Virus record (IMG/VR): IMGVR_UViG_3300045256_000813
Location: 1-36,586 of that record
Reading direction: 5' to 3' (one strand)
From: a virus
Length of the DNA stretch: 36,586 nt
Position 1 is the stretch's first letter, and each line of letters starts with the position of its first letter. Position numbers and translations under genes: made by a program. Shown piece after piece: positions 1 through 8,067 of the stretch. The notes under the pieces were generated by a model. That model was given only the letters and a program-made list of their open reading frames with translations, did no database searches and had not been told where the DNA came from.

Positions 1-846
1 CTAATTGCTGCCTTTTGCTTTCAATTCAAAATTTGCTGTTATTACTTCCATCTTACGCTTCTGGTAGCCACTTTTGGCATTAACCGATACATTCTGTTCA
101 ATATTCCATTGATGCCAGCCATTGAACTTGCAATACTTTTTAAGCAAATCGCTTGGATAACTGCTCAACATGAACTTGCCCTTAATTTCAGAAAGTGTTT
201 GCAACAAGGCTTCAAAGTCCTCAAGCGTATAGCCATCATAGTGGCCACAGTTGCTGTTGTAGTATGGTGGGTCACAATAAAAAAAGCTGTACTTGGTGTC
301 CCTGCTTTTGATAACATACAAGGCATCTGCACATTCTATTTGGCAATGTTGCAGCCTTAATGCCAAGTGCTCTGTAAACTGTTCACGCTTACTGGAAATC
401 TTTGCAGTCGTTGTATCATCTGTCTTGTCGTAACCCCAACTGCCATCTAGCATGGAACTGAAGCTTTGAGTTGATAGTACCCAAATAGCCCATGCCCTAC
501 GCACTTCATCAAACAGTTTTGGTTTGTTGTAAATAACCCAAGCATTGTCATGCTCCTCTCTGCTGTGAAGTGTCACACGAACCAATGCACTCAACTCGTG
601 CCACCTGTTTTTGCATACCTTGTAAAAATTAATCAGCTCGGTATTAGTATCATTAAGTACTTCAATCTTGCTGGGCTCTTTTGCAAAAAAGATGGCTGCA
701 CCCCCTAAAAATGGCTCTATATACATTTTATGCTGTGGCATAAAAGAAAGAACTTTTTTGGCTAGTTTTTGTTTACCGCCGTAATAGCTAATCGGCGTTC
801 TTAATCGTATTTGTGTTTGTTTCATAAAATGGGTGCTCATTCCCAT
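1..846 (-). CDS. DNA adenine methyltransferase (Dam/D12 class)
   Basis: This 281-residue protein has the D12-class N6-adenine methyltransferase layout: an N-terminal FxGG-type AdoMet-binding motif (YYGGK at residues 21-25, then EPFLGGAAIFF from residue 44) and the catalytic DPPYY motif at residues 192-196. It transfers a methyl group from AdoMet to adenine N6 in duplex DNA. At the right end of a Mu-like phage, where Mu carries mom, it most likely protects phage DNA from host restriction (inference). ATG codons at residues 1, 3 and 8 could each be the start; the third precedes the family homology. The stop codon TAG is at the very edge of the window. Confidence 0.93.
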   Translation of the reverse strand: MGMSTHFMKQTQIRLRTPISYYGGKQKLAKKVLSFMPQHKMYIEPFLGGAAIFFAKEPSKIEVLNDTNTELINFYKVCKNRWHELSALVRVTLHSREEHDNAWVIYNKPKLFDEVRRAWAIWVLSTQSFSSMLDGSWGYDKTDDTTTAKISSKREQFTEHLALRLQHCQIECADALYVIKSRDTKYSFFYCDPPYYNSNCGHYDGYTLEDFEALLQTLSEIKGKFMLSSYPSDLLKKYCKFNGWHQWNIEQNVSVNAKSGYQKRKMEVITANFELKAKGSN

Positions 847-855
847 TTTTCATAA

Positions 856-2748
856 TTATTGTCCTAACACAGAATATTCATTTGTGGTTGACCCATAACC
901 GAATAATTCAATAACTGCCTGATAACCTGCATTAACTGGTAGTGTAATATCCCAATAAGGATAACCATTTGTATCGTAAGAAATTGATGAAATTGTAACA
1001 GTTGTTCCATTTTGCCAAAAAACAGGAGCCTCATTATAGCTATCGTAGCTCCCAAAACTTAAGGAAAATTCACCACCCCTCGGACTTTGATCATACCTCC
1101 CCCACCACCTTATTTTAATCTGCGTAGGTGATTGCCCACCAGATGACGAATTTTTCTTTACTCTTAATTTTGTTACAGATGGATTGTTAAAACCCAACTT
1201 AATAAGGTTTGTTCTTGGAATTTCATTTTGGTCAAAAAGGTCTAATTTTTTTGTTTTGTTGAAAGTTCCATTTACTGCCAATAATTGCTGAGAATAGCCA
1301 ACCGCTACAGCGTCAGCGACTGTTTGCACAGTGCCATTTCCATTATTCTCATTTTCACCTAATCTCAATATACTGTTGGTACCAACAGCTTGGAGCGGAT
1401 AATCATTACTACTGCCGTAGTTGAGTATATTACCTTTGAATATCGCCTCGCCATCCGAATGATAAAGTATGGCAGCACTACCATTATTAGATGTATTCAG
1501 TGAATTATCCATTATACTAGCAGAAGTTACTCCATTTAAGAAGATGCAATTAGCTATAGATTCTATGTAATTACCTTTCAAAGTAAATAAACCACCACTT
1601 GCGTATATGCCTCTAATTTTTACATCTAAAAACGTATTGTTCAACACATTTATCCTAGTACTATTATCAGATATAGATATGCCATAATTGCAACTCTTTG
1701 TTACATTATTAACATATACACCATCCTCACAACTAGCAGCCTCTAGTGCTATATTAATTTTGTTACTTGAAGTAACGATGTTATTCGATACTAAATACTG
1801 AGTACAACTATTCATGCTAATACCAAATCCATCACCAACATTGCTATAAGTATCAACAATATTATTAGATATGACATTTACATTTTTTGAAACCCCATTT
1901 AATCTGCCTCCCCAAAATTCAATAGCGAGTTCGCCCGAATTAAATATGTAATTACCTTGAACTAGTACATTGCTAGCTACGTAACCAACATACCCCCAAT
2001 AGGTGCAGAATGAGATTGCTTTAAAACCAATTTTTGTGGCTAGTGCATTGTTTACAAACCTATTACTATAGACCTCAATTTGATTATTATTGTACAAGAA
2101 AAATAATGAATTGTATCTACTATTGGTAAAAAAGGAGTTTTTTACTGTTACATTGTTACAATTGCCAAAAAATAAATGGCAGCCGTAACTTCCATTAAAA
2201 GAGCAGTTATCGATGGTAATATTATTTTTAGAAGTTGCACTTAAAAGCCCTACGTTGTATTTATCATTATCAATTACATTAGTATAAAAGGATAAATTAC
2301 GAATAGTAATGCCATTTCCAAGTATTATTTGGCATGTGGTTGAGAAAACAATCTTCGCACCATCACTACTTAGAGAGCAACTATCGGGTAAAGTGATGTT
2401 ACTATTTATTCTATAATCGCCTTTCGGAAAAAATATACACAAACCACTATTAACTGCTGCTTGAATTGCTATTGCATCATTTGTAACTCCATCACCCTTT
2501 GCACCAAATCTTTTTACCGAAACATAACTGCTAGATATATTATCAGCATACTTCTTAACTGCAGATTCAGTGACAAGTTTATTATTACTATTTGAAGCAA
2601 ATGTGCTATCATCACTAATTGATGTAACAGTTTTGTTGCCTAACTGAAAGCCATCTCTTGCTTTTACTTTTCTTCCATCAATTAATGATGGTTGACTAAT
2701 TGCACTTGTTGTTACAATACTTAGATATACTAATAATTTCATTCTCAT
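856..2748 (-). CDS. tailspike/tail fibre with parallel beta-helix (pectate-lyase-like fold)
   Basis: This 630-residue protein starts with a short positively charged hydrophobic stretch resembling a signal peptide (residues 1-19). A SESAVKKYAD-like segment near residue 62, common in Bacteroidota tail proteins, follows, and then the signature VKRFGAKGDGVTNDAIAIQAA (residues 78-98) that opens Pectate_lyase_3-type beta-helices. Residues 100-480 are rich in N/V/I repeats (NNITI, NNVTV and similar), as expected for right-handed beta-helix coils. The C-terminal third is probably a receptor-binding or trimerisation domain. It is the distal gene of the tail operon, where host-range spikes usually lie. 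It could degrade or bind surface glycans; no catalytic residues can be assigned by eye. Confidence 0.8.
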   Translation of the reverse strand: MRMKLLVYLSIVTTSAISQPSLIDGRKVKARDGFQLGNKTVTSISDDSTFASNSNNKLVTESAVKKYADNISSSYVSVKRFGAKGDGVTNDAIAIQAAVNSGLCIFFPKGDYRINSNITLPDSCSLSSDGAKIVFSTTCQIILGNGITIRNLSFYTNVIDNDKYNVGLLSATSKNNITIDNCSFNGSYGCHLFFGNCNNVTVKNSFFTNSRYNSLFFLYNNNQIEVYSNRFVNNALATKIGFKAISFCTYWGYVGYVASNVLVQGNYIFNSGELAIEFWGGRLNGVSKNVNVISNNIVDTYSNVGDGFGISMNSCTQYLVSNNIVTSSNKINIALEAASCEDGVYVNNVTKSCNYGISISDNSTRINVLNNTFLDVKIRGIYASGGLFTLKGNYIESIANCIFLNGVTSASIMDNSLNTSNNGSAAILYHSDGEAIFKGNILNYGSSNDYPLQAVGTNSILRLGENENNGNGTVQTVADAVAVGYSQQLLAVNGTFNKTKKLDLFDQNEIPRTNLIKLGFNNPSVTKLRVKKNSSSGGQSPTQIKIRWWGRYDQSPRGGEFSLSFGSYDSYNEAPVFWQNGTTVTISSISYDTNGYPYWDITLPVNAGYQAVIELFGYGSTTNEYSVLGQ

Positions 2749-2749
2749 G

Positions 2750-3187
2750 TTATCCTTTTAAAATTTTAATAATTGTTTTTTCTGTTACCCCCATAAAGAA
2801 GATTTCAGTTTCCTCTTTAAAATATCTTGAAGACTCAATTATCTCATTTCCTAAGCTTATTACTGCATCTTCTATGTAGTCTTTTAGTCCAGCATTTGTA
2901 CCAACTGAAAATATCAAACTCACATCATCAATTACACAAAAACCACGTACAAGCGTATCCGCTGGTATTGTACAGCGGTTAACCCCATCTGACAATGTAA
3001 TTGGTAAAAGTTTTAAAATGTCAACAACATTAGCTTTGGTATTCAATACATTATTCAGTCCATATACTTCGTTCATTGACACATTATCATTTTTGTGTCT
3101 AAAGCTGCTAAATGTTTCATTACGCTGGCTAATACTTGGCACTCTTGAGCTACCCCACCAATTTAATATTTGCGATAACGTTGCCAT
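2750..3187 (-). CDS. hypothetical tail-tip/fibre-associated protein
   Basis: I do not recognise this 145-residue protein. It is soluble, with no signal peptide or membrane segment. Its N-terminal half is rich in N/S/R and carries a NEVYGLNNVLNTKANVVDI segment like the short coiled connector regions of tail fibre proteins. The second half is a predicted alpha/beta region. It sits one base upstream of the spike gene and directly follows the HTHTW fibre protein, so a role in the fibre or spike assembly is inferred from context only. Confidence 0.6.
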   Translation of the reverse strand: MATLSQILNWWGSSRVPSISQRNETFSSFRHKNDNVSMNEVYGLNNVLNTKANVVDILKLLPITLSDGVNRCTIPADTLVRGFCVIDDVSLIFSVGTNAGLKDYIEDAVISLGNEIIESSRYFKEETEIFFMGVTEKTIIKILKG

Positions 3188-3188
3188 A

Positions 3189-3959
3189 CTAGTTTAATTT
3201 AATTATTGCAAATTCAAACTTCAAATCTTGGATTACAGGGCTATACTCTCGGCACGCAAGTTTAAAACTGCTCAACTGTTTATCTCCCACAACCCAACTA
3301 ACATCATTATCAAGGCTTAAATTAGTGCTATGAGTGCCTAACAACGAGCCTGCAACAATGTAATTGGTATTAGGCTGTGTTTCGATGGGAATGGTAAAAA
3401 TGGTATCCTCTATACCGCCAGGAGCTCCAACCTCACCTAGATAAACACTAGCGGCATATACAATAAAGGCATTGGGTTTATTCGAAATGCTAGCCCACGT
3501 ATGCGTATGGCTACCAAAAGCAGCTTCTAAAGCATTTAAATCATCGCCTAACGTAGTTAAAAGGTTTTCAGCAATTCTCATTCTTTTTAGCAATCCATTA
3601 GTGGGGCTATTCCTTTCAAAATCTGCCCAAGTATAAGTAGTGCCAGCTGTACCAAATGTGGCAACTCTATTTTTATAATAGCTTCTTATTTGCAAATCTT
3701 CAAATTGCCTATTCGTACTTGTTTCTGTAATTACTACAGTTGGTAGCGTTGCTCCACCAACAAAATCCAACACTTCGCCATTAACTACAACTTTGCCATT
3801 GCTCGTATTACCACCAGTAACCACACAACCACTAATGATATAATTAGTACCATTCACTAAACTTAACTGTTGCAGCAATAATATTTGCCCTTGCAAATAC
3901 TCAATGGTACTGGCACTAAAAGGAAAGCCAATTTTGTACGATGTATTAATTTGGTTCAT
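3189..3959 (-). CDS. tail fibre/collar-like structural protein
   Basis: This 256-residue protein carries a SHTHTWASISNKP motif near residues 151-163. HxH motifs of this type bind metal in intertwined trimeric tail-fibre shafts. The N-terminal half (GTNYIISGCVVTGGN, NGKVVVNGEVLDF) looks like a small beta-rich domain repeated in Bacteroidota phage tail proteins. It lies between the baseplate genes and the spike gene and overlaps the upstream gene by 4 bases (ATGA), so the two are probably translationally coupled. A trimeric fibre or baseplate-fibre connector is the most likely role. Confidence 0.65.
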   Translation of the reverse strand: MNQINTSYKIGFPFSASTIEYLQGQILLLQQLSLVNGTNYIISGCVVTGGNTSNGKVVVNGEVLDFVGGATLPTVVITETSTNRQFEDLQIRSYYKNRVATFGTAGTTYTWADFERNSPTNGLLKRMRIAENLLTTLGDDLNALEAAFGSHTHTWASISNKPNAFIVYAASVYLGEVGAPGGIEDTIFTIPIETQPNTNYIVAGSLLGTHSTNLSLDNDVSWVVGDKQLSSFKLACREYSPVIQDLKFEFAIIKLN

Positions 3960-4420
3960 ATTCTTTCTATAAAATAATTTTTACCAGCTAATTTGTATAA
4001 TGCCATTTTAGATTTTAAAACAGCCAACTCGTTATTAGTAGTTATAATTGTTGTAGGCACTTGCACTGTAAAATCATAGCCCACATCGTCTGGATAAACA
4101 AACAAAGGAGCATCTTCACTCACAAATTTTTCTCTTACGTCGGCTTCTTCAAATAAATAAACATTGCCGAATGCTGCGAATGCTACCACTCTAATTCTTC
4201 TATCTATTACATCAAATGCATCGTTCAATAATTCTTCTAAACTCCATGTTTCAAAATTGTGTGCTATTCTATATTCCACCTGCTCACAATAAGTTTGAAA
4301 ACTATTGTGTGCTTCTCGTAGTGGGTAGTTACCAGCCAATACAAGCATGTTAAACACCTCAACCCTTAGCCACACAGGTATGCACCATTGCACCAGCTTG
4401 GTAAATACTATTTTAAACAT
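3956..4420 (-). CDS. baseplate-adjacent hypothetical protein
   Basis: This 154-residue protein is not recognised. It begins with a hydrophobic/aromatic helix (LVQWCIPVWLRVEVFNMLVLAG) that looks amphipathic rather than a clear membrane anchor, followed by helical and then beta segments with YPDDVGYDFTVQVP near residue 110. Its start overlaps the baseplate J-like gene by 8 bases and its end overlaps the fibre gene by 4. The position after a gp47/J-like gene is where Mu encodes gp48, so a baseplate-completion role is possible, but I see no sequence signature for it. Confidence 0.55.
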   Translation of the reverse strand: MFKIVFTKLVQWCIPVWLRVEVFNMLVLAGNYPLREAHNSFQTYCEQVEYRIAHNFETWSLEELLNDAFDVIDRRIRVVAFAAFGNVYLFEEADVREKFVSEDAPLFVYPDDVGYDFTVQVPTTIITTNNELAVLKSKMALYKLAGKNYFIERI

Positions 4421-5276
4421 TGGCTATATAATTAATCGTTAAACCATTTGTATCGAATTTGCAATAACCAGCTTCAGGAATAAACGAGCTGCCCACACTT
4501 TGCCAACCTGCACCATTTGTATTACGTTCCATGCTTACCAAGTTTACTTTTCTACGGCTTACGCCATAAGCATTTTGCAACGCATCTATAAAATTGCTAT
4601 TGATAAATTCGCCATCAAACTCTAACGTTAATGGATAATTAATGGCCGCATCTTTTACAGGGTAGCCAGCAGCATCGGTTCTTAAACCATTACCATCAAT
4701 TAGTTGAGGATTATAATATACATCTACTGTGCAACGTAATAAATCGGCTACTTGGTTATAAATTAGCACATTTACACCTGCTGGTATATAACGTTCTAAA
4801 TAAGCATTAAATGCGTTAAACTCAGTGTTATTGAGTGGCACTAAATTAGTACCACTAATTTTGGCAATTTTATAAAGCACTACTCTTTTCCCATCTACAG
4901 TAGTTTCGGTTACTGCTGCATAAGCAATTATTTTACTGGCAGCAATTTCGTCATTTGTTTTGCCAGTATTATCAAAAACAGCAGTACGGCCAATCATATT
5001 AAAACCAAACTGAAAGGCTTTAATTTTATCTCTGTGCCAATCTAAGGTTGGTGGCACCAGTGCCAATAGTTTAGCCTCCAATGCTGCTATTCTTGTATCA
5101 ATAAATTGCTCATGCACATTTATTGCAAATGCTTTTACAAAAAACAATAATCGCCAAATAGCTACTTTGCTGGTGTTATTAAACATAGCAATGGCATCAG
5201 CATTGTTTGCTGCAGCAGCAAGCCTTTTGGCTTCTGTCAACATGCTATCAAATATTTGTTGTATCGTTCTTGCCAT
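4413..5276 (-). CDS. baseplate J-like protein (Mu gp47 position)
   Basis: This 287-residue protein resembles Bacteroidota phage baseplate proteins related to Mu gp47/P2 J, which are sometimes mislabelled as nucleotidyltransferases. Visible features are an N-terminal helical segment (QQIFDSMLTEAKRLA), a TRIAALEAKLLALVPPTLDWHRD helix around residues 62-85, and a central mixed domain (AVTETTVDGKRVVLYKIAK). A DALQNAYGVSRRKVNLV segment near residue 230 is typical of J-family domains that arrange themselves in the wedge ring. It follows the LysM-like and gp25-like genes, the usual baseplate order. The call rests on context and overall pattern. Confidence 0.65.
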   Translation of the reverse strand: MARTIQQIFDSMLTEAKRLAAAANNADAIAMFNNTSKVAIWRLLFFVKAFAINVHEQFIDTRIAALEAKLLALVPPTLDWHRDKIKAFQFGFNMIGRTAVFDNTGKTNDEIAASKIIAYAAVTETTVDGKRVVLYKIAKISGTNLVPLNNTEFNAFNAYLERYIPAGVNVLIYNQVADLLRCTVDVYYNPQLIDGNGLRTDAAGYPVKDAAINYPLTLEFDGEFINSNFIDALQNAYGVSRRKVNLVSMERNTNGAGWQSVGSSFIPEAGYCKFDTNGLTINYIANV

Positions 5277-5286
5277 GTTTTATAAT

Positions 5287-5574
5287 TTATCCATAAATGC
5301 CATAGAAAACATCCCAATCTAACTGGTCTAAATTCGTAGCAATATCTTGCAATGCCGATGCTGGTGTTATTTTTCTTCTAGCAAATACAGCAGCTATATT
5401 TTTTTTTCTTGTATCAATGGCAGGTACAACTACTTCTTGCCCTGGCATTAAATCTGTTGTTGGGTCAATGCCATTCAGCTTGCATAGTTCAGAAAGCCTT
5501 TCGGCGTCACCTAAATATTGAATAGCAATATCAATTGGCGTTTGCCTGTACTTAACTATTTCTGTAGTTGGCAT
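5287..5574 (-). CDS. small tail protein with LysM-like fold (gpX-like)
   Basis: This protein has 95 residues from the ATG at 5574; a TTG one codon upstream is less likely. Its core (IQYLGDAERLSELCKLNGID then LMPGQEVVVP) is a LysM-like module, the fold of P2 gpX/T4 gp53 tail proteins that bridge hub and wedge. In Bacteroidota phages such proteins sit next to baseplate genes and are not cell-wall hydrolases. The start overlaps the upstream gp25-like gene by 23 bases, which suggests coupling. The C-terminus is short and polar. Confidence 0.7.
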   Translation of the reverse strand: MPTTEIVKYRQTPIDIAIQYLGDAERLSELCKLNGIDPTTDLMPGQEVVVPAIDTRKKNIAAVFARRKITPASALQDIATNLDQLDWDVFYGIYG

Positions 5575-5842
5575 CAATTTTTATTTTACCGTTATCAACC
5601 GAAATACTATTGATGGTCATACCATCCGCATCAAACTGATTTCTTATGGTTTGCATCATCAAACCATCATCTTCACCTTCTAAAAAATTAGCAAGCCCTA
5701 CGCCCACGGTAGGAAACTCTTTAATACTGCCAGGCTCCGCTATCAACAAAAGTTTTTGATGCTGCTGATCGCTTTCGCCAATTACCAAATCGTTATTGGT
5801 AATTTGCAAGTCGCCATTACTATTCAGCATCAAATCCTTCAT
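5552..5842 (-). CDS. baseplate wedge protein, gp25/gpW-like
   Basis: This 96-residue protein begins with a beta-hairpin pattern (LNSNGDLQITNNDLVIGESDQQH), then GSIKEFPTVGVGLANFLEG and a C-terminal beta segment. The layout matches the gp25/gpW/Mu gp46 family, a baseplate-sheath initiator. Its stop overlaps the next gene, and its ATG overlaps the last base of the upstream spike gene's TGA region (5842), an arrangement typical of tightly coupled baseplate operons. Confidence comes from size, pattern and position between spike and J-like genes. Confidence 0.7.
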   Translation of the reverse strand: MKDLMLNSNGDLQITNNDLVIGESDQQHQKLLLIAEPGSIKEFPTVGVGLANFLEGEDDGLMMQTIRNQFDADGMTINSISVDNGKIKIDANYRNS

Positions 5843-6405
5843 CAGTGTTTTATTTTATCGTTTTTTAAGTCATTGCTGGTAGTTGTTGATAATGTGGTGT
5901 TAGCCCATGTGCCTATTGCTGTTTTTAATGCTGCACCACCATCGCTTGGTACTGGCACCCAAGCAGAAAAAATATTTTTCAAGCCATTTACCGAATTTTC
6001 TAAATTATTCAGTTTGCTTACCAGTGGCAGTAATTTTACTAAGCCTCCGAAACCACCACCATTGAACACGATGCCTGCATTGGTCACTTCAATAGTACTA
6101 TCACCAACCTTCAATCTAAACTTATCCACTTCTCCAAAACACAATGCCAACCAGTCGTCATCACTTTCAATTCTTATGGCAAAGCACCATGTCCCCACTT
6201 TCGGAAAAACTGTGATACCTTCTTTGCCATCTAGCACAGGTCGCAAACGCACATCGTTTAAATCAATACCGTCATCATCAGTTAGCACACAACTACATTC
6301 AGCATCATCCACACTTTTTACTTTGGCCAGCACGGCACTTGTGCCAACTGTATCAAGTATAAATCTTCTTAGTGCCTGCCTTATCTCCTCATCAATTTGT
6401 GCCAT
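5842..6405 (-). CDS. baseplate spike/assembly protein V (Mu gp45-like)
   Basis: This 187-residue protein has an N-terminal helix (DEEIRQALRRFILDTVG) followed by an OB-fold-like beta domain (SAVLAKVKSVDDAECSCVL, VRLRPVLDGKEGITVFPKVGTWCFA). A KVGDSTIEVTNAGIVFNGG segment near residues 100-120 resembles the beta-prism repeats of phage spikes. The family forms the trimeric membrane-piercing tip below the hub. It lies between the hub gene (6408-7385) and the gp25-like gene, the expected location. No metal-binding HxH apex is evident. Confidence 0.72.
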   Translation of the reverse strand: MAQIDEEIRQALRRFILDTVGTSAVLAKVKSVDDAECSCVLTDDDGIDLNDVRLRPVLDGKEGITVFPKVGTWCFAIRIESDDDWLALCFGEVDKFRLKVGDSTIEVTNAGIVFNGGGFGGLVKLLPLVSKLNNLENSVNGLKNIFSAWVPVPSDGGAALKTAIGTWANTTLSTTTSNDLKNDKIKH

Positions 6406-6407
6406 AT

Positions 6408-7385
6408 TTATAATTGAACATCTAACCCTATTGTTTCTCTACCACCACTGCTGCCAAAACTTCCTTCTATGCTTTCAATAATATACCTTCCTTTCTTTTC
6501 AGCATACATGCCATCGCTTATATTGCTTACATCATTCAGGTTATTGTAAGGATGAAGAAAGGTGGTAAGCTTGCCACGTAAAGCCTTATTGTCTTCATAG
6601 CGTTGCTTATCAGCTAAAGAACGCCTTGCAAATTCGCTGGTTACATCAATGGCTTTTAGCCTTATATGCTTAACACCATCTGTGCCTACCATTTTATTGG
6701 CATGCTTACGTTCGCCTGTTTTTGTACGTTGAACAAATTGGTAGTTAACCTTGGTTGCTGGTGTTACTTCAAAAGCTAAATCCTTGTCATTGGCCACATT
6801 CCAATTAAGCCTGTGATTAATTACTTTACCCGTGCCTGCTGTGTATCTTAGGCCTGCGTACAACTCATTAAAGTTGAAATAGATAGTCATGGCCATATTG
6901 GTCTTAATCCACTCCAACGCCTGTATGGCTGTGATATTCTTAAATGTCACTTCATGCAATGGCACATTAGGAATTGCATTACTTAAAACAATATCAGTGC
7001 CTTGCACCAAGTACTGAAGTATGCTTTTCAAATTGCTGCCAACAAACTGCTTGTTTATCATTTTCTTTTGCAGTTGATAACTATAGCCTTCACACTCAAT
7101 TACCAAGGGGCTACTCAATGAAATCTTGGTGATAAATCCTTTAAACCTCAAAGTGTTTTTTCCATCATAGCCCGCTTCAATAGTCACGGGCATTCCCAGC
7201 TTAAAAACACTTTGTGTTTGTATCTTACTATAAGCGTTGGTGCTATTGCTTTTAAGCATAGCAATGGCAGGTATAGTAACCTTTGCATTATCACAATAGT
7301 TATCAATGCTTCGCCTCCAATTGCAGCTAGTGCATTTGAATGGCTTGAATGGGCCTATTGTAATATTGTTGGTCATTCTAAACAT
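6408..7385 (-). CDS. tail hub protein, gpD/gp44-like
   Basis: This 325-residue protein resembles the baseplate hub family (P2 gpD, Mu gp44). It contains a beta-barrel segment with VTIPAIAMLK and GMPVTIEAGYDGKNTLRFKG (about residues 34-105) and an ECEGYSYQLQKKMINK segment after it, a pattern seen in hub proteins. The middle (NVPLHEVTFKNITAIQALEWIK) matches the family's second domain. The start ATG at 7385 overlaps the stop of the preceding gene by one base. It would form the trimeric platform above the spike. Confidence 0.7.
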   Translation of the reverse strand: MFRMTNNITIGPFKPFKCTSCNWRRSIDNYCDNAKVTIPAIAMLKSNSTNAYSKIQTQSVFKLGMPVTIEAGYDGKNTLRFKGFITKISLSSPLVIECEGYSYQLQKKMINKQFVGSNLKSILQYLVQGTDIVLSNAIPNVPLHEVTFKNITAIQALEWIKTNMAMTIYFNFNELYAGLRYTAGTGKVINHRLNWNVANDKDLAFEVTPATKVNYQFVQRTKTGERKHANKMVGTDGVKHIRLKAIDVTSEFARRSLADKQRYEDNKALRGKLTTFLHPYNNLNDVSNISDGMYAEKKGRYIIESIEGSFGSSGGRETIGLDVQL

Positions 7386-8065
7386 TAGCTTTCGTTATAT
7401 TCTAATGTAAAAACGCAATCACTTTCTAAACTCATACTAAATGGCCTTACATATTTTTTACCTTCCACTTCAGGCAAATTGAAAGCAGTAATCACCAGCC
7501 TTTGTTGTTCTTCATTGTCCAAACCACTACCTTCTAAAAAAGGGCTTATCAAAGCATTTTCCATATTAAAAGCTTCGCCACTTTCATGCAACTGTTTCAA
7601 CAGGTATATATCTTCTTCTGGCCAGCCACGTTTTTCTTTGTCAATAAAAAAACCTTTGATATTTATTTTGTAATCATCAATATTGTAAAGCTCTTTTACC
7701 GTTCCCTTCCTTTCGCTTACTGCGGTTCTTACAATATTTGTTTGGCCGCTAATGCTTACTATGCTGTATGGCAGCTTCATTTCAAAACCACCAGTACCAG
7801 CAAATGGCAAATTGTAAAGCCTTGTTGGCAACCATATCTCAACATCTTTAACGCTGTCTAACAATGGGTAACCTTTATTGGTAAACCTCAACTTCACAGG
7901 GCTAGCATTCACCACAGGCAGTTCAGTTACTTCAATCCCTTTAGGCTTTGTTACAACAGCCTTGCCGCCATTATCAACGGTATTGTAAACAATACCACCA
8001 ACCTGTGGCTTACTACCAAAGAATTGCTGGTAAAGGCTTTGTATGTCTTCAATTATCAGGCTCAT
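7385..8065 (-). CDS. tail/baseplate protein (DUF6046-like)
   Basis: This 226-residue protein matches, from memory, a domain annotated DUF6046 in Bacteroidota Mu-like phages. Features include LPYSIVSISGQTNIVRTAVSERKGTVKELYNIDDYKINIKG (quoted in parts: SIVSISG at about 103, RKGTVKELY at about 119, DDYKINIKG at about 131). The protein is beta-rich and has no signal or membrane segment. It lies between the tape measure and hub genes, where Mu has gp43, which links tail tube and baseplate. A tube-baseplate adaptor or LysM-less gp43 equivalent is inferred. Confidence 0.6.
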   Translation of the reverse strand: MSLIIEDIQSLYQQFFGSKPQVGGIVYNTVDNGGKAVVTKPKGIEVTELPVVNASPVKLRFTNKGYPLLDSVKDVEIWLPTRLYNLPFAGTGGFEMKLPYSIVSISGQTNIVRTAVSERKGTVKELYNIDDYKINIKGFFIDKEKRGWPEEDIYLLKQLHESGEAFNMENALISPFLEGSGLDNEEQQRLVITAFNLPEVEGKKYVRPFSMSLESDCVFTLEYNES

Positions 8066-8067
8066 AG

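Noticed and set aside
5756-6481. 241-residue plus-strand frame antisense to the baseplate genes
   Set aside because: It lies opposite well-supported minus genes, has low-complexity S/P/T composition and no start context; it is a shadow frame.
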